Below, piece by piece: positions 27,923 to 38,681 of a DNA stretch of 64,000 bases; within the stretch, counting starts at the first letter, position 1; every line of letters begins with the position of its first letter. Location of the stretch: the NCBI RefSeq assembly GCF_003031405.1, contig NZ_CP020469.1, forward strand, positions 1,488,001-1,552,000, read 5' to 3'. The translations under genes and the position numbers were made by a program. This DNA is from Halomonas sp. 'Soap Lake #6'. Its GTDB lineage: Bacteria; Pseudomonadota; Gammaproteobacteria; Pseudomonadales; Halomonadaceae. Below the pieces are notes generated by a model, which was not told the DNA's origin, searched no databases, and saw only the letters and a list, made by a program, of their open reading frames with translations.

Positions 27923-29380
27923 ATGGAAGCGCTGAAAGAAACACAGCTGTATTGCCCCTTTGCCTATATCGACGGTAGTTGGGTGGCCGCCGACAGCGGT
28001 GAGCAAATCAACGTTATAAATCCGGCAACGGGGGAACCAGTTGGTGACATCCCACGACTAGGCAGGGCTGAAACAGAGCGGGCCATTGATGCTGCAGATG
28101 CTGCCTTGCCAGCATGGCGGTCGTTAACTGCGCAGGAACGCGCTGACTTGCTGCTTAAGTGGCATGATCTAATGCTTGAGCATCAGCACGATCTTGCGCT
28201 GTTAATGACGTATGAGCAGGGCAAGCCGATTAAAGAGTCGGCAGGGGAAATTGCTTACGCTGCAAGCTTTCTCCGTTGGTTCGCAGAAGAGGCTAGACGT
28301 GTTTATGGCGAGACGATTCCTGCTGCTAAAGCTACTCAGCGTATCGTAGTGACCAAGCAACCGGTGGGCGTAGTGGGGGCTATCACTCCGTGGAACTTCC
28401 CAGCCGCCATGATTACACGCAAGGCAGGTGCTGCTTTGGCAGCCGGTTGTACGATAGTCGTTAAGCCCGCTAGCCAAACACCGTTTTCGGCCACGGCACT
28501 TGCGCTGCTCGCTGAGCGGGCAGGAATCCCACGCGGTGTTTTTAATGTCGTGCCGGGGAATGCGTCTGAAATAGCCAAGGCTCTTACACAGTCACCTAAA
28601 GTCCGCAAAATCACCTTTACAGGGTCAACAGAGGTGGGGCGTAAGTTGATGGCCCAAGCGGCCGAGCATGTGCAAAAAATATCGCTGGAACTTGGTGGTA
28701 ACGCACCATTTATTGTTTTTGAGGATGCTGACCTGGATGCGGCTGTGGAAGGCGCGATGGCTGCCAAGTTTCGCAACGCAGGTCAAACCTGTGTGTGTAC
28801 CAATCGTTTTCTAGTTCAATCCAGCGTAATTAATGCCTTTTGTGAAAAGCTTGCTGTGGCCATGAATAGTGAGCTCAGGGTGGGTGATGGCACTAAACCT
28901 GATGTCAATATCGGGCCGCTGATTGATGAGAACGCTGTTAAAAAAGTAAGTGAGCATGTCCAGGATGCTATCGATAACGGCGCCGAGCTTCTATTGGGTG
29001 GCCACCCCCATCCGCTAGGCGGTAATTTTTTCACGCCCACACTCATCAGTTTTGCTACCGATAAGATGAAAGTGGCGCACGAGGAGACCTTTGGGCCTCT
29101 GGCGGCGGTGTTTCCTTTTGATGATGAAGAAACAGCCATTGAGATGGCTAATGACACCGAGTATGGCTTGGCTTCCTACTTTTACTCGCGTGACTTGGCA
29201 CGTGTTTGGCGTGTCGCTGAAGCGCTTGAGTACGGTATGGTAGGCATTAATACAGGACTTATTTCCAATGCGGCTGCACCTTTCGGGGGTGTAAAAGCCT
29301 CTGGGCTTGGTCGTGAGGGTGGGCATCAAGGATTGGAGGAATATTTAGAAACCAAATACCTGTGTATTGATCTGGGTTAA
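27923..29380 (+). CDS. gabD: Succinate-semialdehyde dehydrogenase (NAD(P)+)
   Basis: 485 residues, aldehyde dehydrogenase superfamily. Cofactor segment TPWNFPAAMITRK, catalytic Glu in LELGGNAPFIV and Cys in GQTCVCTNRF. The C-terminal PFGGVKASGLGREGG signature is present. Best match in style is GabD, which oxidises succinate semialdehyde to succinate in GABA breakdown. The usual partner gabT is not adjacent. Confidence 0.87.
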   Translation: MEALKETQLYCPFAYIDGSWVAADSGEQINVINPATGEPVGDIPRLGRAETERAIDAADAALPAWRSLTAQERADLLLKWHDLMLEHQHDLALLMTYEQGKPIKESAGEIAYAASFLRWFAEEARRVYGETIPAAKATQRIVVTKQPVGVVGAITPWNFPAAMITRKAGAALAAGCTIVVKPASQTPFSATALALLAERAGIPRGVFNVVPGNASEIAKALTQSPKVRKITFTGSTEVGRKLMAQAAEHVQKISLELGGNAPFIVFEDADLDAAVEGAMAAKFRNAGQTCVCTNRFLVQSSVINAFCEKLAVAMNSELRVGDGTKPDVNIGPLIDENAVKKVSEHVQDAIDNGAELLLGGHPHPLGGNFFTPTLISFATDKMKVAHEETFGPLAAVFPFDDEETAIEMANDTEYGLASYFYSRDLARVWRVAEALEYGMVGINTGLISNAAAPFGGVKASGLGREGGHQGLEEYLETKYLCIDLG

Positions 29381-29405
29381 TTGGTTAGAGCTAATCGCCT
29401 AAAAA

Positions 29406-29446
29406 AGCCCCCATTGGCGCTGTGCCAATGGGGGCTAGTCTTTTAA
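29406..29446 (+). terminator. gabD terminator
   Basis: A 13-bp perfect stem (AGCCCCCATTGGC / GCCAATGGGGGCT), loop GCTGT, followed by AGTCTTTT. Confidence 0.85.
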
Positions 29447-29454
29447 GCAAAATG

Positions 29455-29510
29455 CCCAGTACCCAGTACCCAGTACCCAGTACCCAGTACCCAGTACCCA
29501 GTACCCAGTA
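29455..29510. repeat. Eight-copy 7-bp tandem repeat (CCCAGTA)
   Basis: Eight perfect copies of CCCAGTA. Two decayed units (CTTAGCA, CTTAGTG) continue into the purH stop codon at 29519-29521. A heptanucleotide array outside the coding frame, likely to vary in copy number. Confidence 0.95.
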
Positions 29511-29518
29511 CTTAGCAC

Positions 29519-31099
29519 TTAGTGACGGAAATGGCGCATCCCGGTGAATACCATGGCAATACCGGCTTCATTGGCGGCCTCAATGACTTCCTGATCGCGC
29601 ATAGAGCCTCCGGGTTGAATAACCGCAGTAATGCCGGCTGCGGCAGCTGCGTCAATACCATCACGGAAGGGGAAGAACGCATCAGATGCCATAACGGATC
29701 CAGGAACTGACAGACCCTCATCGGCTGCTTTGATTCCGGCGATTTTGGCAGAGTAGACGCGGCTCATTTGGCCAGCGCCTACACCAATGGTTTGCCCTGC
29801 TTTGGCATATACAATGGCATTAGATTTGACGAACTTGGCAACTCGCCAAGCAAAAGCAAGATCGCGTAGTTCTTGTTCTGAAGGTGCTCGCTTGCTTACT
29901 ACCGTTAGCTCTTCACGAGTCACCATGCCCTGGTCGCGTTCCTGTACCAGTAACCCGCCATTAACGCGTTTAAAATCAAATGCAGGCTGTTCGTCTCCGG
30001 GCCAGTAGGCGCTAACATCCAGAAGGCGCACATTTTGCTTTTCCGCCACAATGGCGGCGGCCTCATCGCTTACGCCAGGTGCGATAATTACTTCAACAAA
30101 TTGACGATCAATAATAGCGCGCGCAGTCTCGGCATCTAGCGCTACATTGAAGGCGATAATGCCGCCAAAGGCGCTGGTTGGGTCTGTGGCAAATGCTTTA
30201 TCGTAGGCTTCCAAGGCACTTGCGCCAATGGCTACGCCGCAAGGGTTGGCGTGTTTGACAATAACGCAGGCAGTTTCATCGAAGGCTTTAACGCACTCAA
30301 AGGCCGCATCCGTATCGGCCACATTATTAAAAGAGAGCGGCTTGCCTTGTAGGGTTTTTGCGGTGGCAACGCTAGGTTCGCTGGCCGTTGGATCAACGTA
30401 AAAAGCCGCCTGTTGGTGCGGATTTTCACCATAACGCATGTCTTGTTTTTTCTGTAACTGCAGGTTGAAGGTGCGAGCGAAAGACGCATCTTCGTTACTT
30501 ACTTTGCGGCCTAGATAGTCGGCGATAGCGCCGTCATAGCTTGCCGTATGCTCGAAGGCTTTGACGGCTAAATCAAAGCGTGTCGCGTGGCTCACCTGAC
30601 CACTGTTACTAGCGAGTTCATTCAGAACGCGCGCATAGTCATCCGCGTTCACAACAATCGTCGTATAGGCATGGTTCTTGGCGCACGAGCGAACCATAGT
30701 GGGGCCGCCGATATCGATGTTTTCGATAGCATCTTCCAGCGTGCAGCTGGGGTTGGCAACAGTGGCAGCAAAGGGGTAAAGGTTTACCACCACCATGTCG
30801 ATTGGCGTAATGTCATTCTCGGCCATAACCGTGTCGTCTTGGCCGCGACGGGCAAGAATGCCGCCGTGGATTTTTGGATGTAAGGTCTTAACGCGTCCAT
30901 CCATGATTTCTGGAAAGCCGGTATGCTCAGAAACCTCTTTCACCGGGATGTTGTTTTCTTGTAGTAGACGAAAAGTGCCGCCGGTAGAAAGCAGCTCCAC
31001 GCCGTGCTGGCTCAAGCCGCGGGCAAATTCAACGATGCCGGTTTTATCAGATACGCTGAGAAGTGCGCGGCGGACGGGGTTAGTGGTGCTATCAGCCAT
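29519..31099 (-). CDS. purH: Bifunctional AICAR transformylase/IMP cyclohydrolase
   Basis: 526 residues from the ATG at 31099; a TTG at 31123 is possible. The N-terminal MGS-like IMP cyclohydrolase covers about 1-150 ([24 protein letters not shown]). The AICAR formyltransferase follows ([23 protein letters not shown]). It catalyses the last two steps of IMP synthesis. The last codons (MRHFRH, stop) abut the heptanucleotide array. Confidence 0.96.
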   Translation of the reverse strand: MADSTTNPVRRALLSVSDKTGIVEFARGLSQHGVELLSTGGTFRLLQENNIPVKEVSEHTGFPEIMDGRVKTLHPKIHGGILARRGQDDTVMAENDITPIDMVVVNLYPFAATVANPSCTLEDAIENIDIGGPTMVRSCAKNHAYTTIVVNADDYARVLNELASNSGQVSHATRFDLAVKAFEHTASYDGAIADYLGRKVSNEDASFARTFNLQLQKKQDMRYGENPHQQAAFYVDPTASEPSVATAKTLQGKPLSFNNVADTDAAFECVKAFDETACVIVKHANPCGVAIGASALEAYDKAFATDPTSAFGGIIAFNVALDAETARAIIDRQFVEVIIAPGVSDEAAAIVAEKQNVRLLDVSAYWPGDEQPAFDFKRVNGGLLVQERDQGMVTREELTVVSKRAPSEQELRDLAFAWRVAKFVKSNAIVYAKAGQTIGVGAGQMSRVYSAKIAGIKAADEGLSVPGSVMASDAFFPFRDGIDAAAAAGITAVIQPGGSMRDQEVIEAANEAGIAMVFTGMRHFRH

Positions 31100-31147
31100 A
31101 AGGATGCTCGTGTGCAGAGTCAAGAATTAAAAAACAACAACGCCCCT

Positions 31148-31471
31148 TTATGGGGCGTCACCTTCAATGAGACCGTACTGTTTTAGCTTTTTACGCAGTG
31201 TGCCTCGGTTTAGGCCCAGTGCGTCGGCGGCGCGGGTCTGGTTGCCATCCGTGTGTTCCATGACACAGGCGAGCAGCGGCGCCTCTACTTCGGCCATCAC
31301 CATGGCGTACAGGTCGGTTGCCTGGCTGCCATCGAGATGCTCGAAGTAACGGCGCATAGCGGCTTCTACTGCCTCGCGTAAGGGTTGAGGAGGGGCGCTT
31401 TGAACAGGGTCAGCCAGCGTGCCGTTTAGGCACGGGGAGAATTCACTGGAAAGCAGGTCGCGTTCGGTCAT
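31148..31471 (-). CDS. fis: DNA-binding protein Fis
   Basis: 107 residues. The C-terminal HTH ([20 protein letters not shown]) and preceding helices are typical Fis. The N-terminal beta-hairpin arm region is longer and less conserved than in E. coli (98 residues). A nucleoid-associated regulator and recombination cofactor. It overlaps the dusB stop by four bases (ATGA), the classic dusB-fis operon. Confidence 0.93.
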   Translation of the reverse strand: MTERDLLSSEFSPCLNGTLADPVQSAPPQPLREAVEAAMRRYFEHLDGSQATDLYAMVMAEVEAPLLACVMEHTDGNQTRAADALGLNRGTLRKKLKQYGLIEGDAP

Positions 31472-32508
31472 GCAGCATGGCTTCCTTTGGCTAGCAGACG
31501 CGTGGTCGCGTCATGCGTCATGGCGTTATTAATCCAATCAAACTGCGATTCGGGTGAGCTAAGCGTATTAAACTGCTGCTTGAGTGTGCGTTGTTGGATA
31601 TCGGAAAAGCGCTGATCATCGCTGAGATACCAACCGACGTGTTTTCGCGCAATGCGAACACCCATAGTGTTGCCGTAAAAAACGTGCAGTGCTTGAACGT
31701 GATCAGTTAGCACTCGGCGCCGTTCATCCAGGGTTGGCGGGGCAAGTCGCTTGCCGTGGGTTAAGTAGTGGTTAATTTCTTGAAATATCCACGGGTTACC
31801 CTGAGCGCCGCGTCCAACCATGACGGCATCGGCTTTTGTATAGCTGAGCACATCGTATGCTTTTTCTGGGTCGGTAATATCACCATTGGCAATAACCGGT
31901 ATTGTTAGCTGCGATTTGATGTTCGCAATCGTGTCGTACTCAGCCCATCCAGTATAGCGCTGCTCGCGGTGACGTCCATGCACGGCTAATGCCTGAACGC
32001 CTGCAGCTTCAGCAAGCTTGGCAATGCGCAGACCATTATTCGACTCTGCGCACCAGCCGGTACGAATTTTAAGTGTGACTGGAATATCAACTGCTGCAAC
32101 GACCGCTGTTAATATCTCTGCAACCAACTTTTCATCGCGCATTAGTGCAGAGCCTGCCGCTTTGTTGCAGACCTTCTTTGCTGGGCAACCCATGTTGATA
32201 TCGATTACCTGTGCACCTAGCTGTGCATTCAATCGGGCGGCAGTTGCTAGCATTTCTGCATCGCCACCAGCAATTTGGACGACTCGTGGAGTAGGCTCGC
32301 CCTGATGGTCCATACGTAGCTGTGATTTGCGTGTATGCCATAGCGCTGGATCAGCGGTGACCATCTCTCCCACTACCCAGCCGGCACCAAGTCGTCGACA
32401 GAGCTGGCGAAAGGGGCGATCAGTGACACCTGCCATAGGGGCCAGCATTACCCGGTTAGGTAATTGGTAGGGCCCGATTTTAGGTGGGGAAGTAGTCAAT
32501 AGGATCAT
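31468..32508 (-). CDS. dusB: tRNA-dihydrouridine synthase B
   Basis: About 346 residues from the ATG at 32508; an upstream ATG at 32550 adds 14 residues and neither has a strong ribosome-binding site. FMN-binding TIM barrel ([14 protein letters not shown]). Catalytic Cys in [10 protein letters not shown], and [11 protein letters not shown] near the phosphate site. Reduces specific uridines in tRNA. Confidence 0.92.
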   Translation of the reverse strand: MILLTTSPPKIGPYQLPNRVMLAPMAGVTDRPFRQLCRRLGAGWVVGEMVTADPALWHTRKSQLRMDHQGEPTPRVVQIAGGDAEMLATAARLNAQLGAQVIDINMGCPAKKVCNKAAGSALMRDEKLVAEILTAVVAAVDIPVTLKIRTGWCAESNNGLRIAKLAEAAGVQALAVHGRHREQRYTGWAEYDTIANIKSQLTIPVIANGDITDPEKAYDVLSYTKADAVMVGRGAQGNPWIFQEINHYLTHGKRLAPPTLDERRRVLTDHVQALHVFYGNTMGVRIARKHVGWYLSDDQRFSDIQQRTLKQQFNTLSSPESQFDWINNAMTHDATTRLLAKGSHAA

Positions 32509-32606
32509 AGTGCTGCGCTGTGGGTCTACATGAAATCGACGAGTAGGCATTTCAAGGGGGCGTATGATACGCCTACTCTGTGGTGTGGTGAAGGGCGTTA
32601 GCTAGA

Positions 32607-33518
32607 TTAAGCTGGTCGCATCCCAGATAAACGCACCCAACCATCGCGAATAGTCGGCTCTTCCATAATAAGTCCTTGGGCTTGATAGGCTTCTAATACG
32701 TCATCTGCTTGGTTGGCTAAAATACCGGATAAGGCGAGGCGCCCGCCAGGGGCAACATAGCCAGCAATCATTGGGGATAGCTCTACAAGCGGTCCTGCCA
32801 GTATGTTAGCAGTTACAATTGGGTAATTACCGTCCGCTAATTGTTCAGGGTAGTAGAGTGCAAGCTGATGATCTGGGATATGGTTACGCTCTGCGTTATC
32901 ACGGCTTGCTTGCAACGCCTGTGGGTCTATATCGGTGGCATCTGCGTGGTGCGCGCCTAGCTTAAGGGCCGCAATGGCAAGTATGCCAGAGCCGCAGCCC
33001 ACATCTAGCACGGCTCTATCTTGCAATTGGCCTGCAACAGCAAGGCTGTCTAACCATTCAAGGCAGAGTGCGGTGGTTGGGTGTGTACCTGTGCCAAAGG
33101 CAAGGCCGGGGTCAAGGATCAGGTTAACGGCGTCCGCTTCTGGTGGTTCATGCCAGCTGGGCACAATCCACAGCCGCTCGCCCATCCGTAGAGGTGTGAA
33201 ATCGTCCATCCACTCTCTTTCCCAGTCTCGGTCAGCTAGTAGCTCATACTCAATGGTGGGGCAGGGGTCGCTGGGTAACTGTTCCGCCCATGCTGCTTCT
33301 ATCCGCCCTAGCATCTCGTCAACTCTGTCCAAGTCGTCGTAGAGGCCTGTCAGGATAGTGTCTTGCCACAGCGGCGTTGTGCCACGTTCTGGCTCAAATA
33401 CAGGGTTATCATGAGCGTCTTGTAAGCCAATGGCTGTTGCGCCTTCTGCCAGCAGCAGCTCTTCCAGTAGCTCGGCTTGCTCGGGGGCGACGTGGGCTTT
33501 GAGTTGAAGCCAGGGCAT
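32607..33518 (-). CDS. prmA: Ribosomal protein L11 methyltransferase
   Basis: 303 residues. N-terminal L11-recognition domain, then a Rossmann SAM-methyltransferase with motif I LDVGCGSGILAIAALKLGA and post-I DIDPQAL, plus NILAGPLVEL. Trimethylates ribosomal protein L11. Positioned between accC and dusB. Confidence 0.93.
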   Translation of the reverse strand: MPWLQLKAHVAPEQAELLEELLLAEGATAIGLQDAHDNPVFEPERGTTPLWQDTILTGLYDDLDRVDEMLGRIEAAWAEQLPSDPCPTIEYELLADRDWEREWMDDFTPLRMGERLWIVPSWHEPPEADAVNLILDPGLAFGTGTHPTTALCLEWLDSLAVAGQLQDRAVLDVGCGSGILAIAALKLGAHHADATDIDPQALQASRDNAERNHIPDHQLALYYPEQLADGNYPIVTANILAGPLVELSPMIAGYVAPGGRLALSGILANQADDVLEAYQAQGLIMEEPTIRDGWVRLSGMRPA

Positions 33519-33543
33519 TATGCTCTCCGCAGCGTTGGGTGAT

Positions 33544-33603
33544 CATTCGTACAGCTATAAGGTAATTCGTACAGCTATAAGATAATTCGCACAACTATAA
33601 AAA
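33544..33603. repeat. Three-copy 20-bp tandem repeat
   Basis: Units ATTCGTACAGCTATAAGGTA, the same with AGATA, and a diverged third (ATTCGCACAACTATAAAAAG), between prmA and accC. Confidence 0.9.
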
Positions 33604-33607
33604 GTAA

Positions 33608-33629
33608 CGGGGTGGCTGTGGCCACCCCG
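33608..33629 (-). terminator. accBC terminator
   Basis: A 9-bp stem CGGGGTGGC / GCCACCCCG. On the minus strand it is followed by TTACTTTTT. It is followed by the 20-bp repeat array and may separate accBC from prmA. Confidence 0.75.
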
Positions 33630-33681
33630 CTTAGCAGTACTTACCTGATGTTATCAGCTTTAGTGGTGCCGGCTACTTATG

Positions 33682-35022
33682 TTAGCTACTAAGCTTCTTC
33701 TCAAGGTAGTGGATGTTGACACCGCCTTGGCGGAAGTAGCTGTCACGTACTAAATCTTTTTGCAGGTCAATATTGGTTTTAATGCCTTCAACGAGTAGTT
33801 CGTCTAGGGCATTGCGCATGCGCGTTAGCGCAATGTCTCGGTCTGCTCCCCAGGTGATCAGTTTGCCGATCAGAGAGTCATAGTGAGACGGAACGGTATA
33901 GCCAGTATACAAGTGGGAATCCATTCGTACGCCCAGGCCGCCCGGCGCATGGAATAGCGTGACTTTGCCGGGTGAGGGCATAAAAGTACGCGAGTCTTCG
34001 GCGTTAATACGGCACTCAAAGGCATGGCCATTGATCTGCACATCTTCTTGACGAATCGACAAAGGAAGGCCTGAGGCAATGCGTAACTGCTCTTTGACGA
34101 TATCGACACCGGTCACCATTTCGGTTACCGGATGCTCTACTTGCACGCGGGTATTCATCTCTATAAAGAAAAACTCGCCATCTTCGTAGAGGAACTCAAA
34201 CGTGCCAGCGCCGCGGTAATTAATTTCGAGGCAGGCTTGGCGACATGCTTCTAATACCTTGGCGCGTGCAGCTGGATCGATGCCCGGGGCGGGCGCCTCT
34301 TCCAGTACCTTTTGGTGGCGACGCTGCAACGAGCAGTCGCGATCATAAAGGTGAATGGCATTGCCCTGGCCATCGGCAAGTACTTGGACTTCCACGTGCC
34401 GTGGTTTCTCAAGGAATTTTTCCATGTACACCGTGCCGTCGCCAAAAGCGGCGTGCGCTTCGGTGCGAGTAACGGTAATTGCTGACAGTAGATGGCCTTC
34501 GGTATGCACCACGCGCATGCCACGACCACCGCCACCAGCGGCTGCTTTGATGATGACTGGATAGCCGATGCGGAGTGCTGTGGCCAGATTGGTGGCGTCG
34601 TCATCGCCAAGGGGGCCATCTGAGCCAGGCACAGTGGGCACCCCGGCTACTTTCATCGCTTCGATGGCGCTGACTTTATCGCCCATCAAGCGAATCGTAT
34701 CGGCGCGTGGGCCGATAAAGGTGAACCCAGAGCGCTCTACTTGTTCAGCAAAGTTGGCGTTTTCAGATAAAAAGCCGTAGCCAGGGTGAATAGCGCTTGA
34801 GTCGGTGACTTCTGCAGCGCTTATCAGCGCTGGAATATTCAGGTAAGACAGCGCAGAAGAAGCAGGGCCAATGCATACTGCTTCATCGGCCAGCCGAACG
34901 TGCATCAGTTCACGATCAGCTTTGGAATGTACTGCTACGGTCTTAATCCCTAGCTCTTTACAGGCCCGTAGAATACGTAGGGCAATCTCGCCGCGGTTCG
35001 CGATAAGTACCTTGTCCAGCAT
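33682..35022 (-). CDS. accC: Biotin carboxylase subunit of acetyl-CoA carboxylase
   Basis: About 446 residues from the ATG at 35022. ATP-grasp enzyme with [13 protein letters not shown] and [18 protein letters not shown]. Carboxylates biotin on AccB, the first step of fatty-acid synthesis. Directly downstream of accB (30 bp), one transcript. Confidence 0.96.
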   Translation of the reverse strand: MLDKVLIANRGEIALRILRACKELGIKTVAVHSKADRELMHVRLADEAVCIGPASSALSYLNIPALISAAEVTDSSAIHPGYGFLSENANFAEQVERSGFTFIGPRADTIRLMGDKVSAIEAMKVAGVPTVPGSDGPLGDDDATNLATALRIGYPVIIKAAAGGGGRGMRVVHTEGHLLSAITVTRTEAHAAFGDGTVYMEKFLEKPRHVEVQVLADGQGNAIHLYDRDCSLQRRHQKVLEEAPAPGIDPAARAKVLEACRQACLEINYRGAGTFEFLYEDGEFFFIEMNTRVQVEHPVTEMVTGVDIVKEQLRIASGLPLSIRQEDVQINGHAFECRINAEDSRTFMPSPGKVTLFHAPGGLGVRMDSHLYTGYTVPSHYDSLIGKLITWGADRDIALTRMRNALDELLVEGIKTNIDLQKDLVRDSYFRQGGVNIHYLEKKLSS

Positions 35023-35052
35023 GGGAGAATCCACCCGTGTTGATATGAAAGA

Positions 35053-35514
35053 TTAAGCGATGACGATCATAGGCTGATCGTATTCCACCGGCTCGCCATC
35101 TTCCACCAGGATGGCCTCTACCACGCCGTCGCGGTCGGCTTCGATTTGGTTCATCATTTTCATCGCTTCGACGATGCACACCGTATCACCTTTCTTAACG
35201 GTATCGCCCACTTCCACAAAGGATTTCGCGCCAGGTGCTGGGCTGCGATAGAAGGTGCCTACCATTGGGGAGTGAACGGCTTCACCGTTATAGCTGACGC
35301 CTTGAGGCTCAGGAGTAGCCGGTGCAGCACTAGCGCCTGGAGCTTGCTGGAAGGGGGATTGTTGAGGGTACTGAGGCATTGGCTGGGGCTGCCAAGTAAC
35401 CCCGTTAGGATGACGACTGATACGTACTGACTCTTCGCCTTCCTGGATTTCTATCTCACTGATGTTGGATTCTTCGAGCAACTCAATCAATTTTTTAACT
35501 TTACGAATATCCAT
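35053..35514 (-). CDS. accB: Biotin carboxyl carrier protein
   Basis: 153 residues. The biotinyl domain is at the C-terminus with Lys119 in [14 protein letters not shown] Pro/Gln-rich linker (about 42-70) joins it to the N-terminal segment. The aroQ gene that often precedes accB is absent here; dsbD lies upstream instead. Confidence 0.96.
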   Translation of the reverse strand: MDIRKVKKLIELLEESNISEIEIQEGEESVRISRHPNGVTWQPQPMPQYPQQSPFQQAPGASAAPATPEPQGVSYNGEAVHSPMVGTFYRSPAPGAKSFVEVGDTVKKGDTVCIVEAMKMMNQIEADRDGVVEAILVEDGEPVEYDQPMIVIA

Positions 35515-35838
35515 ATCGTTAGCCCCAATATAAGTGTGTAAAAGTTTTACAAGCTCGTGTCAGATGAAGAAGCGATGCTTGTACTGCAGCGCTTTGAGAG
35601 CGCAGTAAACCGCATTTGAAAATGAGGAGAACGCTGCACGATGTCGAACGTTACCCTTTGCTCAGCCTTAAAAGGTGAATTTTTTAGCTAATATGGGTGC
35701 GGAGTGTGCCGAAAAAGTACAGGCATGTCTAGTAGTGGTCAAGACATGCCCGTTCATTGTGAATTAAACAACTGTTTGACGACGTTCGCGACACAACGGC
35801 AAAAAAGCGCTTCCAACGCGAGATGATGGCGCCTGTTA
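35515..35838. other. accBC promoter region
   Basis: A 324-bp spacer. Besides the dsbD hairpin terminator (35722-35750) it should carry the accB promoter and leader. I see no gene or clear operator. Confidence 0.4.
35722..35750 (-). terminator. dsbD terminator
   Basis: A 9-bp stem GGCATGTCT / AGACATGCC followed on the minus strand by TGTACTTTTT. Confidence 0.7.
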
Positions 35839-37737
35839 CTAGCCTTGTTGCCAGCGCTTGAATGAATCTAAGTGGTTAGCCAGTTCTGCGGCGTTAACCT
35901 CACCCTGAATGCGTGCATCACGAACCTCTGCGCCCTCAGCAAAAAACAACAGACTTGGCGGACCGAAAAGGTTGAAGTTGTTCAAAAGCTCGCGACTTTT
36001 TGCATCCGTTCTCGTCACATCGACCGCTATAAGTTGAAATTCGTTCAATGCAGCGCTTACTCGAGGGTCGGGATATACCTCGCGCTCCAGCAGCTTGCAG
36101 GAAATACACCAGTCAGCGGTAAAGTGCACAAATGCGGGACGTTGATTTTGTTCGGCTTGGGCAATGGCCGTCTCTAAGCCGCTTAGGGAATCTACTTTTT
36201 GAAATGAGAGAGCTTGGGATATAGCGTCCGATGAGTCACCAGAAACCATGAGTGGGCGAAGAGGATTACTGCCTCCCTGGGCTGCTCCAATAACCAGTGC
36301 GACGCCCCAGGCGAGTAGCATAAGACCAAGTGTTTGGCGTGCTCGCGGCCACCCTAGGGGTTGGTTGGTGTTGAGTGCACCTAAAGCCAGTGCGCTTCCA
36401 ATCGCAAGTGCAGCCCAGAGCAGTAGCGCTATTGAAGGCGCCACTAGTCGTTCTATCATCCAGATAGCGACACCTAGCAGTAGTAGCCCAAAGGCTATTT
36501 TTACCCCATTCATCCAGGCACCGGTTTTAGGCAGTAAGGTAGTGCCAAAGGTCCCTACTATTAATAGAGGGATGCCCATGCCTATGCCTAGAGCAAATAG
36601 AACGGCGCCCCCCATCAATGCGTCACCTGTGGTTGAGATAAACACCAAAGCACCCGCTAAGGGAGCAGTAACGCAAGGGGAAACCACCAGCACTGAAAGT
36701 GCGCCTGCTAGTGCTAATCCAGCTGGCCCGCTTTGTTGGGCGCGGGTTTGCCAGGCATTCACCTGGTTTGCAATGCGGGGAGAGACGCGCAAATTAAAGG
36801 CGCCAAACATGGCCAGCGCAAATAGCGTAAATAGTAGAGCGAAGCTGATTAATACTGGTGCGGACTGTAAATGGGCCTGAAGATTCAGTCCTGCTCCAAA
36901 TAGCCCCATTAAAATACCGACCACGGCATAGGTGGATGCCATGCCCAGCACATAGCTTGCCGATAGTAGAAAGGCGCGCGGCTTGGTTGGGTTTTGGCCG
37001 ACGACAATAGATGACAGTATGGGGATCATCGGCAGGACGCAGGGAGTGAAGGTAAGACCAATACCGGCTAGGAAGAAGAGACCGAGTGCAAAAGGCAAGC
37101 TTGCCTCGCTGATGAGTGCGCTAAAACGGCTATCCTGGCTCTGGGGGGCGCTAAAGTTCGTGCTGCCATTGGTGTTGGTTGGCCCTGCTGGCTCGTTTGA
37201 CTGAAGAGAAGAGTCAGTCTCCCAGTTAGCAAACGCGATCGGTGGTGATGCTTCGGGGGCTTCGAGCACAATGCGCTCAGGTGGATAACAAAGCCCGGCA
37301 TCGGCACAGCCTTGGAAGGTAAACTCAATATCGAGAGGGCCGCTGAACGGTGTTGAAATAGGTACTTCAAAAACTAGGCTATCGCGAAAGATGTAGGTAT
37401 CACCCATGAATTCATCATTGGTAAAGGTACCTTGTGGTATCAAGGGGTCTTCTAGGGTAACGCTACTGTTTTGACTGGCAACAGAGAGCTGGTGACGGTA
37501 GAGGTAATATTCATCAGCAATATCGACGCCAATGTAGAGTGACTCGCCGTTATGCCAGGCGCTAGGTTGGAAAGCCTCGAAGACAGGTAAGAAGTTGCTC
37601 TGATTGCTGGAAGATGAGAACCACTGAGCCTGGGCCAGTACAGGTAGCCAACAGAGTAACAAAAACAGGCTAAAACGTTTGATGGGTAACACGATATATC
37701 CTTGCGCAGTCTTATCGGGGTATTTGAGAGCCAGCAT
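35839..37737 (-). CDS. dsbD: Thiol:disulfide interchange protein DsbD
   Basis: About 632 residues. N-terminal periplasmic DsbD-alpha domain with FQGCADAGLCYPPE, an eight-helix DsbD-beta (TFTPCVLPMIP, VVSPCVTAPLAG), and a thioredoxin-like gamma domain with the CxxC in DWCISCKLL. Passes cytoplasmic electrons to periplasmic disulfide isomerases. Two starts have good ribosome-binding sites: ATG 37737 and GTG 37692 (MLPIKRFSLFLLLCW, a clean signal peptide). The GTG may be the true one. Confidence 0.88.
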   Translation of the reverse strand: MLALKYPDKTAQGYIVLPIKRFSLFLLLCWLPVLAQAQWFSSSSNQSNFLPVFEAFQPSAWHNGESLYIGVDIADEYYLYRHQLSVASQNSSVTLEDPLIPQGTFTNDEFMGDTYIFRDSLVFEVPISTPFSGPLDIEFTFQGCADAGLCYPPERIVLEAPEASPPIAFANWETDSSLQSNEPAGPTNTNGSTNFSAPQSQDSRFSALISEASLPFALGLFFLAGIGLTFTPCVLPMIPILSSIVVGQNPTKPRAFLLSASYVLGMASTYAVVGILMGLFGAGLNLQAHLQSAPVLISFALLFTLFALAMFGAFNLRVSPRIANQVNAWQTRAQQSGPAGLALAGALSVLVVSPCVTAPLAGALVFISTTGDALMGGAVLFALGIGMGIPLLIVGTFGTTLLPKTGAWMNGVKIAFGLLLLGVAIWMIERLVAPSIALLLWAALAIGSALALGALNTNQPLGWPRARQTLGLMLLAWGVALVIGAAQGGSNPLRPLMVSGDSSDAISQALSFQKVDSLSGLETAIAQAEQNQRPAFVHFTADWCISCKLLEREVYPDPRVSAALNEFQLIAVDVTRTDAKSRELLNNFNLFGPPSLLFFAEGAEVRDARIQGEVNAAELANHLDSFKRWQQG

Positions 37738-37832
37738 ATCGCACCTCTCAATGCCTGCGTAGTCGCTGCGGTGTCGTGACGCGGTACTTTTATAGCGAGT
37801 TAAGCAAGGATCGCTTAATACTAAACGCAAAA

Positions 37833-37854
37833 AGGGCTGCCATATGGCAGCCCT
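37833..37854. terminator. ppa terminator
   Basis: A palindromic 22-bp hairpin (AGGGCTGCCAT / ATGGCAGCCCT) 54 bp past the ppa stop. Upstream of dsbD. Confidence 0.7.
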
Positions 37855-37907
37855 GAGCAAAAAAGCGCTTATCTGGAAAAAGGTTTAGGCGCTCCTTAGA
37901 CTAGTCG

Positions 37908-38441
37908 TTAGGCTTTTTTGTAGGCAGCTGCGGACTTTTCAATGGCTTTACGTGCAGCTTCAACGCCTTCCCAAGACTCGACTTTCACCCACTTGCCTTT
38001 TTCTAGGTCTTTGTAGTTTTCGAAGAAGTGGGCGATCTGCTGGCGCAGTAACTCAGGAAGATCGGTAACTTCTTGAATATCGTCATACAGCGTGCTGAGT
38101 TTCGGGTGCGGTACGCAAACGAGTTTAGCGTCTTCGCCTGCTTCGTCGGTCATGTTCAAAATGCCTACGGGGCGAGCGCGGATAATGCTGCCGGGTGCTA
38201 CCGGGTGGGGGGTTACTACTAGGGCGTCTAATGGGTCACCATCATCGGCCAGTGTGTGGGGAATAAAGCCGTAGTTGGCTGGATAGAACATGGGGGTGGC
38301 CATAAAACGGTCAACGAGCAGGGCGCCCATGTCTTTATCGATTTCATACTTGATTGGCGCATGGTTGGCAGGAATTTCAATTGCCACATAAATATCGTTA
38401 GGCAGATCTTTTCCAGCAGGGATGTTATCAAAATTCATCAT
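37908..38441 (-). CDS. ppa: Inorganic pyrophosphatase
   Basis: 177 residues, family I soluble pyrophosphatase. Metal-binding core [10 protein letters not shown], with [12 protein letters not shown] and [10 protein letters not shown]. Hydrolyses PPi, which pulls biosynthesis forward. The genome also encodes a PPi-type phosphofructokinase 2 kb away, so the two could compete for PPi. Confidence 0.96.
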   Translation of the reverse strand: MMNFDNIPAGKDLPNDIYVAIEIPANHAPIKYEIDKDMGALLVDRFMATPMFYPANYGFIPHTLADDGDPLDALVVTPHPVAPGSIIRARPVGILNMTDEAGEDAKLVCVPHPKLSTLYDDIQEVTDLPELLRQQIAHFFENYKDLEKGKWVKVESWEGVEAARKAIEKSAAAYKKA

Positions 38442-38681
38442 TAGTTCCTTGGCTTATGTAGTGCGGTGGCTAAGCAGCTGGTGCATTGCATTAATGGCGA
38501 AGAATTATACGAAGATGACTGCTGGATTACCAATGCGACATAGGTGTGTGCAACTGATTGATACTGAAAAAGACCTTATTGAAGTGCGTGCGAGACGTTT
38601 GGCGGGCATCGTTTCACTCTGTCAGCGTGTATCATAGGCGCTGGGTGGTTCCCATATAAGAGGTAAGCCTAGGAGGATGAA

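Noticed and set aside
29455..29510. Tandem array as a possible CRISPR
   Set aside because: Units are 7 bp with no spacers; it is a simple tandem repeat.
37738..37860. Upstream extension of DsbD
   Set aside because: Adds charged residues before the signal peptide and overlaps the ppa terminator; ATG 37737 or GTG 37692 have better ribosome-binding sites.
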